Part shown: one piece after another, positions 45,540-54,223 of the stretch
How positions within the stretch are numbered: the stretch's first letter is position 1
Layout: each line of letters begins with the position of its first letter
Assembly: GCA_947487895.1 (NCBI GenBank)
Contig: CANKYF010000012.1
Coordinates: 1-64,000, forward strand
Origin: an uncultured Flavobacteriaceae bacterium
GTDB lineage: Bacteria > Bacteroidota > Bacteroidia > Flavobacteriales > Flavobacteriaceae
Length of the DNA: 64,000 bases
Direction of reading: 5' to 3'
Position numbers and translations under genes: made by a program
Notes under the pieces: model-generated
Seen by the model: only the letters and a program-made list of their open reading frames with translations
Databases searched by the model: none
Told to the model about the DNA's origin: nothing

Positions 45540-46547
45540 TTAGCAGAAGAAAATATAATCTTTAATTGGCTCTAAATTTAAGCTAGTTAAATACGTTCTA
45601 ATTTGTTTTTGAGCTTCTTTATTGGCTACCGTAACTAAACTTTGAGGGTTTTTAATAGTTGCTAATTGCTTAAAGTCTAAAAGTTCTTTTCCATAGATAT
45701 CTTTACCAATTTTGTTGGGATTATCACAAATCCAGTGAAATTCAATATCACGTTCAATAAAAATTTTAGACATTAATTTGCCTTTGGTACCTGCACCCCA
45801 AATTACAGGAGTTTTAGTTTTATCATAATCAATATCTAAAAAATGATGTGTTTTTAAGCTTGTAAAATGATTTTGTGCATAATGTACATGTGTTCTAGAT
45901 GTTCTGGTACTATAATCTCGCCACTTATGAATTATTTTATCACAAGGAATACACTTAAAATTATGTTTGTAAAATCTAAAGGTTAAATCGTAATCTTCTG
46001 GATAAATGTTTGGGTTAAAAGCATCACACGCAATTAAATCTTCCTTATGAATTAACCAGCAAGGAGAAGGGATAACACATTCTTTATAAATTTCATTGTA
46101 GTTATCACCTTTCAAAGTGAGTTGATTTAGCCAATTTTCATAGCTTTTATAACCAGGTCCAACACCATGTTCACTAAAATATTCTACCAAACCAACGGCT
46201 ACATGCTTTTTACCATTGCTCATAAGGTTTTTAGCTAAAACATCAAGTTTATTAGGCGTCATAATATCATCACTGTCCATGCGGGTTATAAACTCTCCAG
46301 AACTATTAGCAAAAGCTTGTTGTAGTGCAGAAATAATACCCGTTCCGTTGTTTTTATAGAGTTTTATTCTACTATCAGATTTAGCAAGACTATTAACAAG
46401 ATTGTAACTGTTATCAGTAGAATGATCGTCTACAATAAGTAACTCCCAATTTTTGTAAGTCTGATTTAAAATAGAGTTTATACAGTCACTTAAATAAACT
46501 TCTGTATTTTTGAACGGCGTTAAAATACTAATTAAAGGCTCTTGCAT
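45540..46547 (-). CDS. Family 2 glycosyltransferase with C-terminal Rossmann-like domain
   Basis: 335 residues. N-terminal GT-A domain (1-235): ISILTPFKNTEVYLSDCINSI, LLIVDDHSTDNS, ITRMDSDDIM (DxD) and YPEDYDLTFRFYKH. The last 95 residues begin with TPVIWGAGTKGKLMSKIF, a GxGxxG nucleotide-binding motif, then EFHWICDNPNKIGKDIYG, as in PglD-like or FAD/NAD Rossmann domains. This two-part layout suggests a transferase coupled to a regulatory or modifying domain. Single gene, divergent from the M61 peptidase. Confidence 0.88.
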   Translation of the reverse strand: MQEPLISILTPFKNTEVYLSDCINSILNQTYKNWELLIVDDHSTDNSYNLVNSLAKSDSRIKLYKNNGTGIISALQQAFANSSGEFITRMDSDDIMTPNKLDVLAKNLMSNGKKHVAVGLVEYFSEHGVGPGYKSYENWLNQLTLKGDNYNEIYKECVIPSPCWLIHKEDLIACDAFNPNIYPEDYDLTFRFYKHNFKCIPCDKIIHKWRDYSTRTSRTHVHYAQNHFTSLKTHHFLDIDYDKTKTPVIWGAGTKGKLMSKIFIERDIEFHWICDNPNKIGKDIYGKELLDFKQLATIKNPQSLVTVANKEAQKQIRTYLTSLNLEPIKDYIFFC

Positions 46548-46644
46548 TGCGCGAATATACTATCTTTTAACAAAATGTTAAGAGCACCAAACGTAACATA
46601 GTGGTATTTTGCGCGTCATGTATAAAACACAAAAAATCAAATTA

Positions 46645-48537
46645 ATGTATAAAAGAACTTTTGCTGCATTATGTACTAGTATTCTATTAGCTAGTTGTAG
46701 CCCTACAAAAAAGTTGACTAACGATTTAGCAGTTAATTTACCTATAGAAACAGCTATAGATTTAAGTAATATTCAAGATGATAAAGCACCAGTAACTATC
46801 AATCCAGGAAGGTTTACTGCAGAAACGGTTGTTTATAGGCTGCCAAAAGTAGTTCAGGGTACCTACTCAGTAAGTGATTTTGGTAAATATGTTGAAGGTT
46901 TTAAAGCCTTCAATTACAAAGGTGAAGAAATGCCCGCTACTAAGTTAGATGAAAACTCTTGGAGTATAGCAGGCGCAAAAGATCTTGATAAAATTACTTA
47001 TTTGGTAAATGATACTTATGATATTGAACCAGAAGGCGGTATTGGCAAAGAGGTACCTTTTTCTCCATCGGGTACTAATATAGAACCTAAAAACTATGTA
47101 TTAAACCTACATGGATTTATTGGTTATTTTGACTCCTTAAAGTCTAACCAATATAAATTAGATGTTACAGCATCAGCAGATTTTAACAGAACTTCTGCAC
47201 TTCAAACAGTAAATTCACAAACTAGTAGTGATGGTAAAATGTTGATAACTAGTTATTTAGCACCTCGTTATTTTGATATAACAGATAATCCAATGATGTA
47301 TGGGAATTTAGATGTTGAAGAATTTCAGGTAGGAGATATTAAAATTGTATTAAGTGTGTATTCACCAAATAAGGTACATTCTGCTAAATCTTTAAAAGAG
47401 ACCATTTTTAAAATGATGGAAGCTCAAAAAAGATATTTAGGAGCTATTAATGCAACACCTCGTTATGATATTTATTTATACTTGTCTGAAGAAAAAGAGG
47501 ACTCTCCTAAAGGATTTGGAGCCTTAGAACATCATACGTCTACCGTTGTAGTTATGCCAGAAAGTATGGATGAAGAAGCTTTAGCTGAAGGTATGATAGA
47601 TGTGGTATCTCATGAATTTTTTCATATTGTAACGCCATTAAGTGTACATTCTGAAGATGTACATTATTTTGATTATAACGATCCAACATTCTCTAAGCAC
47701 CTTTGGATGTATGAAGGTGTAACAGAATATTTTGCAACTTTATTTCAAGTAGACCAAGGTTTAGTAGATGAAAGTGAATTTTACAATAAGATTATGGGTA
47801 AAATTCAGTACGCAGCTAGAATGAATGATGCCATGAGTTTCACTATAATGAGTGAAAACATTTTAAAAGACCCGTATAAAGATCAGTATATAAACGTCTA
47901 TCAAAAAGGGGCTTTAATAGGTATGTGTATAGATATATTAATGAGAGAAGAAAGCAATGGTAATCGTGGTATTTTATCATTAATGAAAGAGTTATCAAAC
48001 AAATACGGAAAAAACAAACCGTTTGAAGATGATAAATTAATAGAAGAAATTGTGGCTATGACATATCCTTCACTTGGAGAATTTTTCAACACACATGTAG
48101 TTGGTGATATTCCAATTAAATACAACGAATTTTTTGATAAAGTAGGTTTAGAAATAGGAGAAGGCAAAATAGAAACTAATTATATTTTAATGAATGGAGC
48201 ACCAATAGTTGGTGGAGATCCTCAAAATGGGACTATTTTCTTTTCAGATATGGTTGCTAAAAATAGTTTTTGGACAGAGCAAGGCGCCTTACCAAAAGAT
48301 GTTATTAAATCTATTAATGGAGAAGCATTAACATTACAAAATGCCAATAAGGTTTTACAAGGTGTTTTTATGTGGAAACCAGGAAAAGAAGTAGAAGTCG
48401 TTTTAGATAGAAATGGTGAAGAAATAGTTATTAAAACCACCACTACTCAAGCCTATACAACTGGTGAAATGATAATAGAAAAAGCTGATGCTACAGATGC
48501 TCAAAAAACATTAAGAGACGCTTGGTTAAAAGGCTAA
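46645..48537 (+). CDS. M61 family zinc peptidase, lipoprotein
   Basis: 630 residues from the ATG at 46645, which places the lipobox (SILLASC, Cys18) correctly; an ATG at 46618 adds a nine-residue charged N-region and is possible. N-terminal beta domain, then the metallopeptidase domain with HEFFH (323-327) and the third ligand Glu357 in WMYEGVTEYF, and a C-terminal PDZ-like domain (about 525-610). M61 enzymes are glycyl or related aminopeptidases. Likely periplasmic or outer-membrane anchored. Confidence 0.9.
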   Translation: MYKRTFAALCTSILLASCSPTKKLTNDLAVNLPIETAIDLSNIQDDKAPVTINPGRFTAETVVYRLPKVVQGTYSVSDFGKYVEGFKAFNYKGEEMPATKLDENSWSIAGAKDLDKITYLVNDTYDIEPEGGIGKEVPFSPSGTNIEPKNYVLNLHGFIGYFDSLKSNQYKLDVTASADFNRTSALQTVNSQTSSDGKMLITSYLAPRYFDITDNPMMYGNLDVEEFQVGDIKIVLSVYSPNKVHSAKSLKETIFKMMEAQKRYLGAINATPRYDIYLYLSEEKEDSPKGFGALEHHTSTVVVMPESMDEEALAEGMIDVVSHEFFHIVTPLSVHSEDVHYFDYNDPTFSKHLWMYEGVTEYFATLFQVDQGLVDESEFYNKIMGKIQYAARMNDAMSFTIMSENILKDPYKDQYINVYQKGALIGMCIDILMREESNGNRGILSLMKELSNKYGKNKPFEDDKLIEEIVAMTYPSLGEFFNTHVVGDIPIKYNEFFDKVGLEIGEGKIETNYILMNGAPIVGGDPQNGTIFFSDMVAKNSFWTEQGALPKDVIKSINGEALTLQNANKVLQGVFMWKPGKEVEVVLDRNGEEIVIKTTTTQAYTTGEMIIEKADATDAQKTLRDAWLKG

Positions 48538-48563
48538 TATTATAAGATTATATATAAAAATAG

Positions 48564-48598
48564 AAACGACCTATATCTTAAATGTAGGTCGTTTTTTT
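48564..48598 (+). terminator. Rho-independent terminator after the M61 gene
   Basis: Arms AAACGACCTA (48564-48573) and TAGGTCGTTT (48585-48594), then four further T. Confidence 0.85.
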
Positions 48599-48602
48599 AT
48601 TT

Positions 48603-48719
48603 GGGCGTTACCCTCGTTTCCTCGGGTCGCGCTTTCAGCTATATCTTTTTTGTATCATTTTTAACGTAGTCAAAAGGACTTTTTATAACAAAAAAGGATG
48701 CCACTTCAATCTCTAACGC
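48603..48719. repeat. Flavobacterial intergenic repeat element (about 117 bp)
   Basis: GGGCGTTACCCTCG at the left, GGTCGCGCTTTCAGCTATATC in the middle of the left half (to 48645), and CTCTAACGC at the right end. The ends carry the short inverted repeat GCGTTA (48605-48610)/TAACGC (48714-48719). I recognise this pattern as recurrent between genes in Flavobacteriaceae genomes but cannot name it. It fills the space between a terminator and the stop codon of the convergent S10 peptidase gene. Confidence 0.55.
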
Positions 48720-48720
48720 A

Positions 48721-50208
48721 TTAATATTTCGCAGATTTCCCATTGCTTAATGAGTTTTTAATAAAGGTTCTAATATCATCATTTGCCTTTATTAAATCCT
48801 CATTTCTTAGATACATCATATGTCCACTTCGGTAACCTTTAAAAGTAAACCTATCTTTCATTTTTCCACTAGGGTCAACCTGCCACATGGTATATTTTGC
48901 TGCAAAATAAGTAGTAGCACCATCATAATACCCCGATTGAATTAACACCTTTAAATACGGGTTTTGAGCCATAGCTTCTCTCAAACCTTCACGAACATTA
49001 TTATTCCTTCTATCCCAAGGGTGAACATCACCAAACATGTTGTATTTAAGATCTGTTTTAAAGTTTAAGTGTTCTCTAATATAAAAGTTTATAGCGGGTG
49101 TAAAAGAATGTAACCAAGATGTTAGTTCCGCATTATAATCCGGTCTGTCTCCAGCCTCTCTTTTATCTATTCCTAAATATCTAGAGTCTAATCTTCCAAT
49201 AGTTTGCCCCGTTTTGTGTCTTAATAATTCTTTCCAAAAAAACGATGTTGGTATATCTAAATTATTTTGTAAAATAGCTTTTTCACTAAGTCCAGAATAA
49301 CGCACCATTTTTTTAGCAATAGTTTGTTTTTTGTTTTCAGAAATAAAACCGCCTTTAGCTAATGCGGGCATTAACTCATTCACAGCAAAATTTTCAGCTT
49401 CAGGTAAAATGTCTAATAAATCTTTTTGTTGTAAATCGTTTGGTAACGCCTTCTGGTACCAAGCTGCAGCAGTAAAATACGGTAAATTTAAAGCAGAGTA
49501 AACAGGTTGCGAGGTATTATATAATTTATAATCGGCTGGAGATACAAGAATAACCCCATTTAAATACATCCATTGTTTTGTTTGTAGTTCTTTTGCAAGC
49601 CCCATAACACGCGTTCCTCCATAACTTTCTCCAATTATATATTTAGGTGATTCCCATCTGTTTTTTCGTGTTACAAACGTATTAATCCATTCTGCTAAAT
49701 ATGTAACATCTGCATTAATACCAAAAAATAACTCACGATTTGGTAATTCTCCTTCTTTGTTAGCAATCATTCTCGAATACCCTGTATTTACAGGGTTTAC
49801 ATAAACAACGTCTGCAACATCTAAAATAGAATTAGGATTGTCTTTTACACCATAAGGTTGTACTGGATAGCCTTCATCATCAATTTTTAAAATTTTAGGA
49901 CCTGTATATGCAACATGCATCCAAACAGAAGCAGAACCGGGGCCACCATTAAATGAGATTAAAAGAGGTCTTTTTGATCTGTTTTTAATATTATCTCTAG
50001 TATAGTAAGTGTAATATAGGGTTGCAATGGCATCTCCGTTTTTGTTCCAAACAGGTTGTGTACCGGTTTCAGCTGTATAAGAGAAACTATTACCTTTTAT
50101 AATTGTATTATGTGTAGTAATAACTGTTGTATCACTAGGAATACTTCTTGTTTGAGAAAATGAAATAAAAGAAGCACTAACTAAAAGTAAAAGCAAGCAT
50201 TTTTTCAT
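48721..50208 (-). CDS. S10 family serine carboxypeptidase
   Basis: 495 residues with a signal peptide (1-19, ISFSQ). Alpha/beta hydrolase fold: ISFNGGPGSASVWMH oxyanion region, nucleophile Ser195 in IIGESYGGTR, Asp in QSGYYDGATTY, and His in RSGHMMYLR. This is the carboxypeptidase Y-type family, which removes C-terminal residues at acidic pH in known members. Exported, so it probably takes part in peptide digestion, as may the M61 peptidase next door. Confidence 0.92.
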   Translation of the reverse strand: MKKCLLLLLVSASFISFSQTRSIPSDTTVITTHNTIIKGNSFSYTAETGTQPVWNKNGDAIATLYYTYYTRDNIKNRSKRPLLISFNGGPGSASVWMHVAYTGPKILKIDDEGYPVQPYGVKDNPNSILDVADVVYVNPVNTGYSRMIANKEGELPNRELFFGINADVTYLAEWINTFVTRKNRWESPKYIIGESYGGTRVMGLAKELQTKQWMYLNGVILVSPADYKLYNTSQPVYSALNLPYFTAAAWYQKALPNDLQQKDLLDILPEAENFAVNELMPALAKGGFISENKKQTIAKKMVRYSGLSEKAILQNNLDIPTSFFWKELLRHKTGQTIGRLDSRYLGIDKREAGDRPDYNAELTSWLHSFTPAINFYIREHLNFKTDLKYNMFGDVHPWDRRNNNVREGLREAMAQNPYLKVLIQSGYYDGATTYFAAKYTMWQVDPSGKMKDRFTFKGYRSGHMMYLRNEDLIKANDDIRTFIKNSLSNGKSAKY

Positions 50209-50255
50209 GAATCGTAAAGATTTTAAATTTCTTTTAAAGATAGTGAAAAGAACTG

Positions 50256-51041
50256 TTAAAACCCTTCAAAAACACCTAATCCAAAAAGCGCAAAATCATA
50301 CTTTACGGGGTCATGAGAATCTAGTTTTCTAAGGTTTACATCTAATTCTAAAAGGGCCTTTGCATCATTTTGTTTACGTGTTAGTAAACCAAGTTTTCTA
50401 GCTACATTTCCAGAATGCACATCTAAAGGACATGATAACTGGCTAGGAGAGAGGTGTTCCCAAATACCAAAATCTACACCAGCGTTATCTTGTCTAACCA
50501 TCCAGCGTAAAAACATGTTAATGCGTTTGGCAGCAGAGTTTTTTAAAGGATCGCTAACATGTTTTTGTGTTCTTTTTAAATGCTCTATTTCAAAGAATAC
50601 TTCTTTAAATTTTGATATAGATTTTTGAAGAGTGTCTACTTCAGCATATTTCGCAAATAATGCTTCTATTCCGTTGTGGTTAATATATATGTTTTTCAAA
50701 CTTTTTATAAACTGAATACAATCTTCTCCATTAAACGTACGATGTACAAAAGGGAGTAATTTCTCTAAATCTGTTTCTTTATGGTTTAAAACAAAATCAT
50801 ACGGAGCATTATCTAATAACTGCATTAACCTTTTTGCATTCTTAATAATACTCTTTCTATTGCCCCAAGCAATGGTTGCAGTGAGAAACCCAGCAATTTC
50901 AATATCTTCTTTTAAAGAGAATTGGTGAGGAATTTGAATGGGGTCACTTTCAATAAATTTAGGGTTATTGAATTCAACAACTTTTTCATTCAAAAACTCT
51001 TTAAGTTCTATGCTGGATAGTTTTTTAGTGTCTATTTTCAT
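50256..51041 (-). CDS. TIGR02757 family protein
   Basis: 261 residues. AGFLTATIAWGNRKSIIKNA, KRINMFLRWMVRQDNAGVDFG and SCPLDVHSGNVARKLGLL are the hallmarks of TIGR02757 (DUF2400), which has a helical fold distantly like HhH-GPD DNA glycosylases. The function is not known to me. It lies 47 bases upstream of the S10 peptidase gene on the same strand. Confidence 0.85.
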   Translation of the reverse strand: MKIDTKKLSSIELKEFLNEKVVEFNNPKFIESDPIQIPHQFSLKEDIEIAGFLTATIAWGNRKSIIKNAKRLMQLLDNAPYDFVLNHKETDLEKLLPFVHRTFNGEDCIQFIKSLKNIYINHNGIEALFAKYAEVDTLQKSISKFKEVFFEIEHLKRTQKHVSDPLKNSAAKRINMFLRWMVRQDNAGVDFGIWEHLSPSQLSCPLDVHSGNVARKLGLLTRKQNDAKALLELDVNLRKLDSHDPVKYDFALFGLGVFEGF

Positions 51042-51118
51042 TGTTTGACAAAAATAAATGTAATTAGCTTAATAAAACGCGGACTTAATCTTAAATTACC
51101 AAACTTTTCAGTTTTATT

Positions 51119-52294
51119 ATGAATTCTAAAAAATGGATGTTACCAACAATAGTAATTGCACAATTTTTTTGCACCTCTTTATGGTTTGCGGGAAATGGTA
51201 TTATTTCAGATTTAATAAAAAATTTTAATCTAAATGCTTCGGCATTGGGGCATCTTACGTCGGCAGTTCAATTTGGATTTATTACTGGTACACTTTTATT
51301 TGCGTTATTTACATTAACGGACAGGTTCTCACCTTCAAAAGTGTTTTTTATTAGTGCTATTATAGCAGGCGTGTTTAATCTGTTAATGAGTTTTGGTAAT
51401 CAAAATCTAGGTTCTCTTGTTGCTTTAAGGTTTTTAACAGGCTTTTTTTTGGCAGGGATTTATCCAGTTGGAATGAAAATAGCCTCAGATTATTATAAAA
51501 GTGGTTTGGGTAAGTCTCTTGGCTTTCTGGTTGGTGCCTTAGTTTTAGGTACGGCGTTGCCACACTTACTAAAAGGAATTAATCATGGATATTCTTGGGA
51601 ATTTATAGTGTATTTAACATCTGCTTTATCGGTTCTAGGAGGTCTCTTCATCGTATTGTTAGTGCCTGATGGTCCTTATAAAAAGAAACTCAAAAAATTT
51701 GATGCTTCTGTTTTTTATAAAGTATTTAAAACTAGAAATTTTAGAGTTGCTGCTTTTGGATATTTTGGTCATATGTGGGAGCTTTATGCATTTTGGGCAT
51801 TTGTACCTGTATTACTTTTAGCATATACTAAGTTCCACCAAAATGTGAATTTTGACGTGTCTTTACTATCTTTTTTTATAATTGGAATAGGAGGGGTTGC
51901 TTGTGTGATATCTGGATTCTTATCTGAGCAATTTACATCAAAAAAAGTGGCTGCTTTTGCGCTTACTATATCTTGTTTGTGTTGTTTAGCATCACCCTTA
52001 TTCTTTATATATGGATCGCAAACTATATTTATAACATTTCTTTTGTTTTGGGGGATGGTTGTTATTGCAGATTCGCCATTATTTTCAACTTTGGTAGCAC
52101 AAAATGCTGAAGAACAACAAAAAGGTACTGCATTAACCATTGTTAATTGCCTTGGTTTTGCAATCACAACATTTAGCATTCAGCTTTTAAACTTTTTGCA
52201 GGAAATTGTTGAAGTGAAATACTTGTTTTTGGTTTTGGCTCTAGGGCCAATTTTAGGACTCATTTATTTGTACAGAGCGCCAAAACTTAACTAA
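51119..52294 (+). CDS. Major facilitator superfamily transporter
   Basis: 391 residues with twelve predicted membrane helices. [23 protein letters not shown] in the first half is the conserved MFS helix 4-5 region, and a positively charged loop splits the halves near residue 190. Substrate unknown. No regulator or enzyme adjoins it to give a clue. Its 3' end overlaps the convergent ABC ATPase gene by 8 bases. Confidence 0.87.
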   Translation: MNSKKWMLPTIVIAQFFCTSLWFAGNGIISDLIKNFNLNASALGHLTSAVQFGFITGTLLFALFTLTDRFSPSKVFFISAIIAGVFNLLMSFGNQNLGSLVALRFLTGFFLAGIYPVGMKIASDYYKSGLGKSLGFLVGALVLGTALPHLLKGINHGYSWEFIVYLTSALSVLGGLFIVLLVPDGPYKKKLKKFDASVFYKVFKTRNFRVAAFGYFGHMWELYAFWAFVPVLLLAYTKFHQNVNFDVSLLSFFIIGIGGVACVISGFLSEQFTSKKVAAFALTISCLCCLASPLFFIYGSQTIFITFLLFWGMVVIADSPLFSTLVAQNAEEQQKGTALTIVNCLGFAITTFSIQLLNFLQEIVEVKYLFLVLALGPILGLIYLYRAPKLN

Positions 52295-52949
52295 CAATGT
52301 TACCATCTACCATGGTCAACTTTCTATCGGCCATATTAGCTAACTCATCATTGTGCGTTACAATTACAAAGGTTTGACCAAATTCATCACGCAGTTTAAA
52401 AAACAGATTGTGTAAATTTTCTGCAGATTCACTATCTAAATTTCCAGATGGTTCATCGGCAAAAATTAAATCGGGTTTGTTAATTAAAGCTCTGGCAACA
52501 GCTACACGTTGCTGCTCTCCACCAGACATTTCACTTGGTTTATGATTGTATCGGTGTGATAATCCTAAAAAATCTAATAACTCTTTAGCTCTTTTTTCAG
52601 CATCTATTTTAGGAGTACCTTTTATAAAAGCAGGTAAGCAAACGTTTTCAACAGCTGTGAATTCAGGTAATAACTGGTGAAACTGAAAAATAAACCCAAT
52701 GTGTTCATTTCTAAAAGATGCTAATTCTTTTTCAGATAGAGAATTTAGGTTTGTACTATTAATATTAAGCTTAAAACGTTCTTTTTTTGAAGCATCATCT
52801 AGAGTTCCTAAAATTTGTAGAAGTGTTGTCTTACCAGCACCAGATGCTCCAACTATAGATACAACCTCTCCTTTTTTCACATTTATATCAACACCTTTTA
52901 AAACGTGTAAATCTTCGTAATACTTGTGTATGTTTTTAGCTTGAATCAT
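52287..52949 (-). CDS. ABC transporter ATP-binding protein, LolD/MacB-like
   Basis: 220 residues. Walker [10 protein letters not shown] (34-42), Q-loop [18 protein letters not shown], signature [15 protein letters not shown], Walker [13 protein letters not shown] and switch His in IVTHN. The [12 protein letters not shown] region and size are typical of LolD, which energises lipoprotein release to the outer membrane, but the permease gene is not adjacent, so MacB-type or other roles are possible. The start is 123 bases from folE on the other strand. Confidence 0.88.
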   Translation of the reverse strand: MIQAKNIHKYYEDLHVLKGVDINVKKGEVVSIVGASGAGKTTLLQILGTLDDASKKERFKLNINSTNLNSLSEKELASFRNEHIGFIFQFHQLLPEFTAVENVCLPAFIKGTPKIDAEKRAKELLDFLGLSHRYNHKPSEMSGGEQQRVAVARALINKPDLIFADEPSGNLDSESAENLHNLFFKLRDEFGQTFVIVTHNDELANMADRKLTMVDGNIVS

Positions 52950-53072
52950 TATTCAATTATTAAAGCAATGAAAATACTACTTTACAAGGTAACCAACAAA
53001 ATTTATATGAGAGTCTTTTCTAGGTGTTATTAGTTTTTTGACTATTTTTATTTTTTTAATAAAAAAATTAGA

Positions 53073-53660
53073 ATGCCATACAAGAAGTTTGAAGAGTATA
53101 ATATGCAGGTAACGGACGATGTAAAAGAGCGTTACAAAAAGATCATTCAAGATTTAGGTGAAGATACAGACCGTGATGGATTACTAAAAACGCCTGAGCG
53201 AGCAGCTAAGGCAATGCAATTTTTAACACAAGGGTATGAGCAAGACCCTGAGGAGATTCTTAAAAGCGCCATGTTTAAAGAATCTTATAATGAAATGGTT
53301 ATTGTAAAAGATATTGAGTTGTATTCGCTTTGTGAGCATCATATTTTACCATTTTTTGGGAAAGTTCATATAGCATATATTCCAAATGGATATATTGTTG
53401 GACTTAGTAAGTTACCAAGAATTGTAGATGTATTTGCAAGACGTTTACAGGTACAAGAGCGTTTAACTGAACAAATTTTAGATTGTATTAATAACACATT
53501 GAAGCCACAAGGGGTTGCCGTAGTTATTGAAGCATCTCACATGTGTATGATGATGCGTGGGGTTCAAAAACAAAACTCAACCACAACAACATCTGGCTTT
53601 AGAGGACAGTTTGAAAAAATTGAAACTAGAAATGAGTTTTTAAAGTTGATAGGGAAGTAG
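53073..53660 (+). CDS. folE: GTP cyclohydrolase I
   Basis: Converts GTP to dihydroneopterin triphosphate for tetrahydrofolate or tetrahydrobiopterin synthesis. 195 residues from the ATG at 53073 ([10 protein letters not shown] is a usual start for Flavobacterial FolE). Zinc ligands Cys87 and His90 ([17 protein letters not shown]) and Cys158 ([11 protein letters not shown]), with the same spacing as in the E. coli enzyme. TPERAAKAM and GLSKLPRIV are also conserved. Monocistronic. Confidence 0.96.
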   Translation: MPYKKFEEYNMQVTDDVKERYKKIIQDLGEDTDRDGLLKTPERAAKAMQFLTQGYEQDPEEILKSAMFKESYNEMVIVKDIELYSLCEHHILPFFGKVHIAYIPNGYIVGLSKLPRIVDVFARRLQVQERLTEQILDCINNTLKPQGVAVVIEASHMCMMMRGVQKQNSTTTTSGFRGQFEKIETRNEFLKLIGK

Positions 53661-53703
53661 GAGGTAATTTTCTTTTTTGTTAGACATGATATTCAAAATA
53701 ATC

Positions 53704-53887
53704 TGTCATTCCTGCGAAGGCAGGAATCCATTTATGAAGTATAGAACTGGGTTTAGTTCACATTTAATTTTTACACTCCAGCTAAACCCATGATAGTAAT
53801 GAAGAAAAGTATATAATTCCATCTATACTTGATGCTAAATTTACCTTTTTACAAAACGAATAGATTCCTGCCTTCGCAGGAATGACA
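53704..53887. repeat. Nested inverted-repeat (MITE-like) element, 184 bp
   Basis: Ends are a perfect 25-bp inverted repeat (53704-53728 and 53863-53887) beginning TGTCATTCCTGCGAAGG. Each arm is itself a hairpin (ATTCCTGC-gaag-GCAGGAAT). Two further inner pairs follow in register: AAGTATAG 53737-53744 with CTATACTT 53823-53830, and TGGGTTTAG 53748-53756 with CTAAACCCA 53782-53790. The element fills most of the 281-bp gap between folE and the small membrane-protein gene; the rest of the gap shows nothing else. Confidence 0.88.
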
Positions 53888-53941
53888 AGATGATATTATT
53901 TTGGTATATTTCTTGTTACAAGATTAGTATAAAATTAATCT

Positions 53942-54223
53942 ATGAATAAATACAAAAAATTACTTTTAAGTGTCTTATTAGATGGTATCGGGTATGTGTC
54001 TTTTATCATTCCTGGAATTGGTGAATTCTCAGATATTGTGTGGGCACCAGTTTCAGCATATATAATGACCAAAATGTATAAAGGCAAAGAAGGAAAAATA
54101 GCAGGAGCCGTAACTTTTATAGAAGAAGCTATGCCAGGTTTAGATGTGATACCTACTTTTACAATAATGTGGTTGTACACTTTTGTATTGAAATCAAAAA
54201 AAGAAACCACTATCGAGGTTTAG
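53942..54223 (+). CDS. Small membrane protein of unknown function
   Basis: 93 residues with two or three hydrophobic segments (about 8-24, 30-44, 68-86); motif-like PGIGEFSDIVWAPVSAYIMTKMY and EEAMPGLDVIPTFTIMW. It looks like a real, conserved small membrane protein of Flavobacteriaceae because its Gly/Pro turns fall between well-formed helices and the frame is clean. The opposite-strand frame over the same bases is a shadow. It overlaps the end of the convergent pseudokinase gene by 14 bases. Confidence 0.68.
   Translation: MNKYKKLLLSVLLDGIGYVSFIIPGIGEFSDIVWAPVSAYIMTKMYKGKEGKIAGAVTFIEEAMPGLDVIPTFTIMWLYTFVLKSKKETTIEV

Noticed and set aside
51784-52179. 131-codon minus-strand frame inside the MFS gene
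   Set aside because: The plus-strand MFS protein is complete with twelve helices; the antisense frame has no recognisable domain.
53935-54210. 91-codon minus-strand frame opposite the small membrane protein
   Set aside because: It mirrors the plus-strand gene and has unnatural composition; the plus-strand frame has well-formed membrane helices.
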